This document shows positions 5,325 to 6,972 of a DNA stretch of 6,972 nucleotides, piece by piece. The first letter of the stretch is position 1. Each line of letters begins with the position of its first letter. Under the pieces are notes generated by a model that worked only from the letters and a program-made list of their open reading frames with translations, searched no databases and was not told the origin of the DNA. Both the position numbers and the translations under genes were made by a program. This DNA comes from DATGEP01 sp035310125 (lineage in GTDB: Bacteria; Chloroflexota; Ktedonobacteria; Ktedonobacterales; JADMIN01): NCBI GenBank assembly GCA_035310125.1, contig DATGEP010000199.1, positions 1 through 6,972 of the forward strand. Reading direction: 5' to 3'.

Positions 5325-5633
5325 ATGGGATTCAATATGAAGGCTCTGCAGCAGATGCAGAACAAGATGATGAAGATGCAAGAGGATCTCCAGAACACGA
5401 CATTCGAGGGAACCTCCGGCGGTGGCGCTGTCTCCGTCTCGATGAGTGGCAAGTTCGAAGTCACGGCCATCAAGCTGGATCAGGAGGTCGTAGATCCTGA
5501 AGACGTCAGCATGCTCGAAGACCTTATCCTCGCCGCGTTTCAAGATGCCTTCGGCAAGGTCGGTGAGGCTCAAGCCAAGATGATGTCTTCGCTCACCGGC
5601 GGCATGAAGCTGCCCCCCGGCATGGGCTTCTAA
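5325..5633 (+). CDS. ybaB: YbaB/EbfC family nucleoid-associated protein
   Basis: This is a small DNA-binding, nucleoid-associated protein of the YbaB/EbfC family, which works as a dimer and is almost always encoded just before recR. The 102 residues match the family's layout. A methionine/glutamine-rich N-terminal helix (MKALQQMQNKMMKMQEDLQ, 5-23) is followed by EGTSGGGAVSVSMSGKFEVTAIKLDQEV (28-55), corresponding to the central beta sheet, and DPEDVSMLEDLILAAFQDAFGKV (57-79). The C-terminal helix and tail end in LTGGMKLPPGMGF. The family's A-x-N-D-A is A-F-Q-D-A here. AAGGAG stands 10 bases before ATG 5325; ATG 5337 (residue 5) is the alternative, but the upstream site is better placed for 5325. 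It is followed by recR after 33 bases, in one operon. No dnaX is seen upstream, unlike in many bacteria. Confidence 0.95.
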   Translation: MGFNMKALQQMQNKMMKMQEDLQNTTFEGTSGGGAVSVSMSGKFEVTAIKLDQEVVDPEDVSMLEDLILAAFQDAFGKVGEAQAKMMSSLTGGMKLPPGMGF

Positions 5634-5666
5634 TGCGCTCACACAGCAGTCTATAACAGGTAAGAC

Positions 5667-6278
5667 ATGCAAACACCCGCGGCGCCCGTCACGGCGCTCA
5701 TCGAAGAATTCGCCAAGCTGCCCGGCATCGGTCCGAAAACCGCCCAGCGGCTCACCTTCTTCCTCCTGCGCAGCCCCGCCGACCAGGCTCGCCGTCTGGC
5801 CGACGCTATTGTGCGCGTCAAAGAGAGTATCATTCAGTGCTCCACATGCTTCAACCTCACCGAGACCGATCCCTGCCCCATCTGCTCCAACCCTGAGCGC
5901 GATCAGGCTTCCATCTGTGTGGTGGAGGAGCCGCTGGATGTGCTCGCGCTGGAAAAAACGGGCGTCTTCAAGGGCGTCTACCATGTGCTGCACGGCGCGC
6001 TCTCACCGGTCGAGGGGATCGGCCCCAGGGATCTACGTATCGAGGAGCTGGTCGCGCGCGTGAATAGCGGCAAAAACGGCAACGCGGTGCATGAAGTGAT
6101 CCTGGCGACCAATCCCAATTATGAGGGCGACTACACCGTCGCCTATATCGCACCGCTGCTCGCGGCGCCCAATCTCAAGGTGACTCGGCTGGCGCGCGGG
6201 CTGCCCATCGGTGGTGACCTCGAATACGCCGACGAGGGTACGCTGGGGCGCGCCCTCGAAGGCCGCCGCGAAGTGTAG
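5667..6278 (+). CDS. recR: Recombination mediator protein RecR
   Basis: RecR acts with RecO (and RecF) to load RecA onto single-stranded DNA at gaps and stalled forks. Domains appear in the usual order over a normal 203 residues. The helix-hairpin-helix is LPGIGPKTAQRL (18-29), the zinc finger is C58-x2-C61-x8-C70-x2-C73, and the Toprim domain starts at ICVVEEPLDVLALE (83-96). The Toprim domain includes ILATNPNYEGDYTVAYIAPLL (145-165), and the C-terminal block VTRLARGLPIGGDLEYADEGTLGRAL (172-197) is diagnostic. The family usually has ATNP-[TS]-x-EG-[ED]-x-T; the version here fits. ATG 5667 has AGG 6 bases upstream. It is co-transcribed with ybaB. The stop codon TAG lies inside a copy of the GC-rich repeat. 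Confidence 0.97.
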   Translation: MQTPAAPVTALIEEFAKLPGIGPKTAQRLTFFLLRSPADQARRLADAIVRVKESIIQCSTCFNLTETDPCPICSNPERDQASICVVEEPLDVLALEKTGVFKGVYHVLHGALSPVEGIGPRDLRIEELVARVNSGKNGNAVHEVILATNPNYEGDYTVAYIAPLLAAPNLKVTRLARGLPIGGDLEYADEGTLGRALEGRREV

Positions 6279-6295
6279 GGGCGCTGCCTGCTGCG
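6275..6295 (+). repeat. GC-rich intergenic repeat, copy 2 (overlaps recR stop)
   Basis: Same 21-base element as at 3016-3036, with CT at the two variable positions. The TAG of its GTAG start is the recR stop codon, so the element has landed exactly at the gene's end or supplies it. Confidence 0.7.
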
Positions 6296-6309
6296 CTCTC
6301 CGATACCGT

Positions 6310-6334
6310 GGCGGGCGTCCACCGGACGCCCGCC
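6310..6334. terminator. Perfect 11-bp hairpin downstream of recR
   Basis: GGCGGGCGTCC (6310-6320) and GGACGCCCGCC (6324-6334) are perfect complements around the loop ACC. It lies between two copies of the 21-base repeat, so all three probably form one REP-like unit. The hairpin is very stable but has no T-run, so a transcription-ending or message-protecting role after recR is inferred from its place. Confidence 0.5.
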
Positions 6335-6344
6335 TGACCACGCC

Positions 6345-6365
6345 GTAGGGGCGCCGCCTGCTGCG
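6345..6365 (+). repeat. GC-rich intergenic repeat, copy 3
   Basis: Same 21-base element, CC at the variable positions, same orientation as the other two. It starts 70 bases after copy 2 and runs into GCGGCCGC (6363-6370). It ends about 30 bases before the DinB-like gene and so lies in that gene's leader. Confidence 0.7.
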
Positions 6366-6396
6366 GCCGCTGCGGAAATGTGAATCGAAAGGCAGA

Positions 6397-6942
6397 ATGA
6401 GACCCATGACGGGCGACGAAATCTTGCAAGACAAACATCGTGAGCGGTATGTGACGCTCGCGCTGGCCGACCAGATTACGGGTGACCGCTGGCGCGAGCC
6501 GCTGCTACCCGGCGGGCGCACCATCCATGAGCTACTCTCACACATTCTCGCCTGGGATGAGTGGGCCATCGGCGCCTTCGAGATCAGCCTGCTGCGTGAG
6601 CTCCCGGCGTCTTTCCGCGCCGCGCTCGACGACGTAGATGCCTTCAACGGCCGCGCCACCACGCGCTACACCGGCCTCCCGCGCGAAGATATCCTCACGG
6701 GGCTGCAAACCGCCAGCAAACGTCTCATGGCGAGCGCGACAGCATCAGGTGGCGCGGAGTGGAACCGGCGCAAGCTCCTCGATCTGGCGCCTGAGCCGGG
6801 CTCTCCGCGCATCCCCAGCGTCGGCGGCGTTCTACGCAACCTGACCAGCCACGAAGCATCGCATCACCAGGAGATCAGCGAGAGCTTTGGTGTGCATGTG
6901 GATGTGGATTCCGGCAAAAACGGCAACCCAGATCAGTCGTGA
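6397..6942 (+). CDS. DinB-like (ClbS/DfsB-type) four-helix metal-binding protein
   Basis: The protein resembles the DinB / DUF1706-like superfamily: small four-helix bundles, often metal-binding, with poorly known substrates (some are thiol transferases or colibactin-type resistance proteins; unrelated to DNA polymerase IV). Helix two contains GRTIHELLSHILAWDEWAI (40-58) with H49, and the last helix has LTSHEASHHQEI (149-160), where H152 and H156 can complete the histidine triad. The DVDAFN segment (79-84) fits the family's interhelical loop. Length 181 is normal. ATG 6397 follows GAAAGG by 4 bases; ATG 6406 is possible. The last residues (about 165-181) form a polar tail outside the bundle. 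It is separated from recR by the repeat-hairpin region and is probably its own transcription unit. Exact subfamily is uncertain. Confidence 0.75.
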   Translation: MRPMTGDEILQDKHRERYVTLALADQITGDRWREPLLPGGRTIHELLSHILAWDEWAIGAFEISLLRELPASFRAALDDVDAFNGRATTRYTGLPREDILTGLQTASKRLMASATASGGAEWNRRKLLDLAPEPGSPRIPSVGGVLRNLTSHEASHHQEISESFGVHVDVDSGKNGNPDQS

Positions 6943-6972
6943 GGTAGACGAGCGGCTCGGTCGGCATCGCGT

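Noticed and set aside
5199..5993. 264-codon minus-strand open frame
   Set aside because: Entirely antisense to ybaB and recR, whose protein families are certain.
6068..6927. Sixteen-base identity CGGCAAAAACGGCAAC in recR (6068) and in the DinB-like gene (6912)
   Set aside because: Both encode GKNGN in different protein contexts, one in a loop and one in a tail; no surrounding similarity, so probably coincidence.

Overview
The window looks like a chromosomal segment of a GC-rich bacterium. Chloroflexota (Ktedonobacteria-like) is my best guess. It rests on the general look of the proteins, the variant TrmB sequence and the short GC-rich intergenic repeats, with no marker gene to prove it. Housekeeping genes (ybaB-recR, a trmB homologue) sit beside an ABC exporter operon and a small accessory patch.

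Layout. Positions 91-1901 (+) hold a two-gene ABC-2 type exporter: an ATPase and a six-helix permease overlapping by 10 bases. A structured 141-base gap follows, then a 234-residue protein (2043-2747, +) with Het-C / zinc phospholipase C-like motifs. From there to 4578 everything reads on the minus strand. In the order of transcription this is a TrmB-like methyltransferase (4578-3886), an unnamed 131-residue protein (3765-3370), an unnamed 88-residue protein (3321-3055) and a short fragment that resembles the start of a TIR-domain gene (2897 downwards). Two near-identical 26-base segments lie about 80 and 90 bases upstream of the TIR-like fragment and the 131-residue gene. This suggests local duplication or rearrangement.

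Positions 4579-5265 contain no convincing gene but many inverted repeats. The most striking is a nested set of hairpins at 4892-5051. A consensus -10 box at 5266 then leads into ybaB/ebfC and recR, the usual nucleoid-protein / recombination-repair pair. Downstream of recR are two copies of a 21-base repeat around a perfect 11-base-pair hairpin (a third copy lies at 3016). The last gene encodes a DinB-like four-helix metal-binding protein.

The exporter genes and ybaB-recR each form a clear functional unit. The accessory patch at 2043-3888 is where uncharacterised biology is most likely. I see no complete new defence system, CRISPR array, transposase or tRNA.
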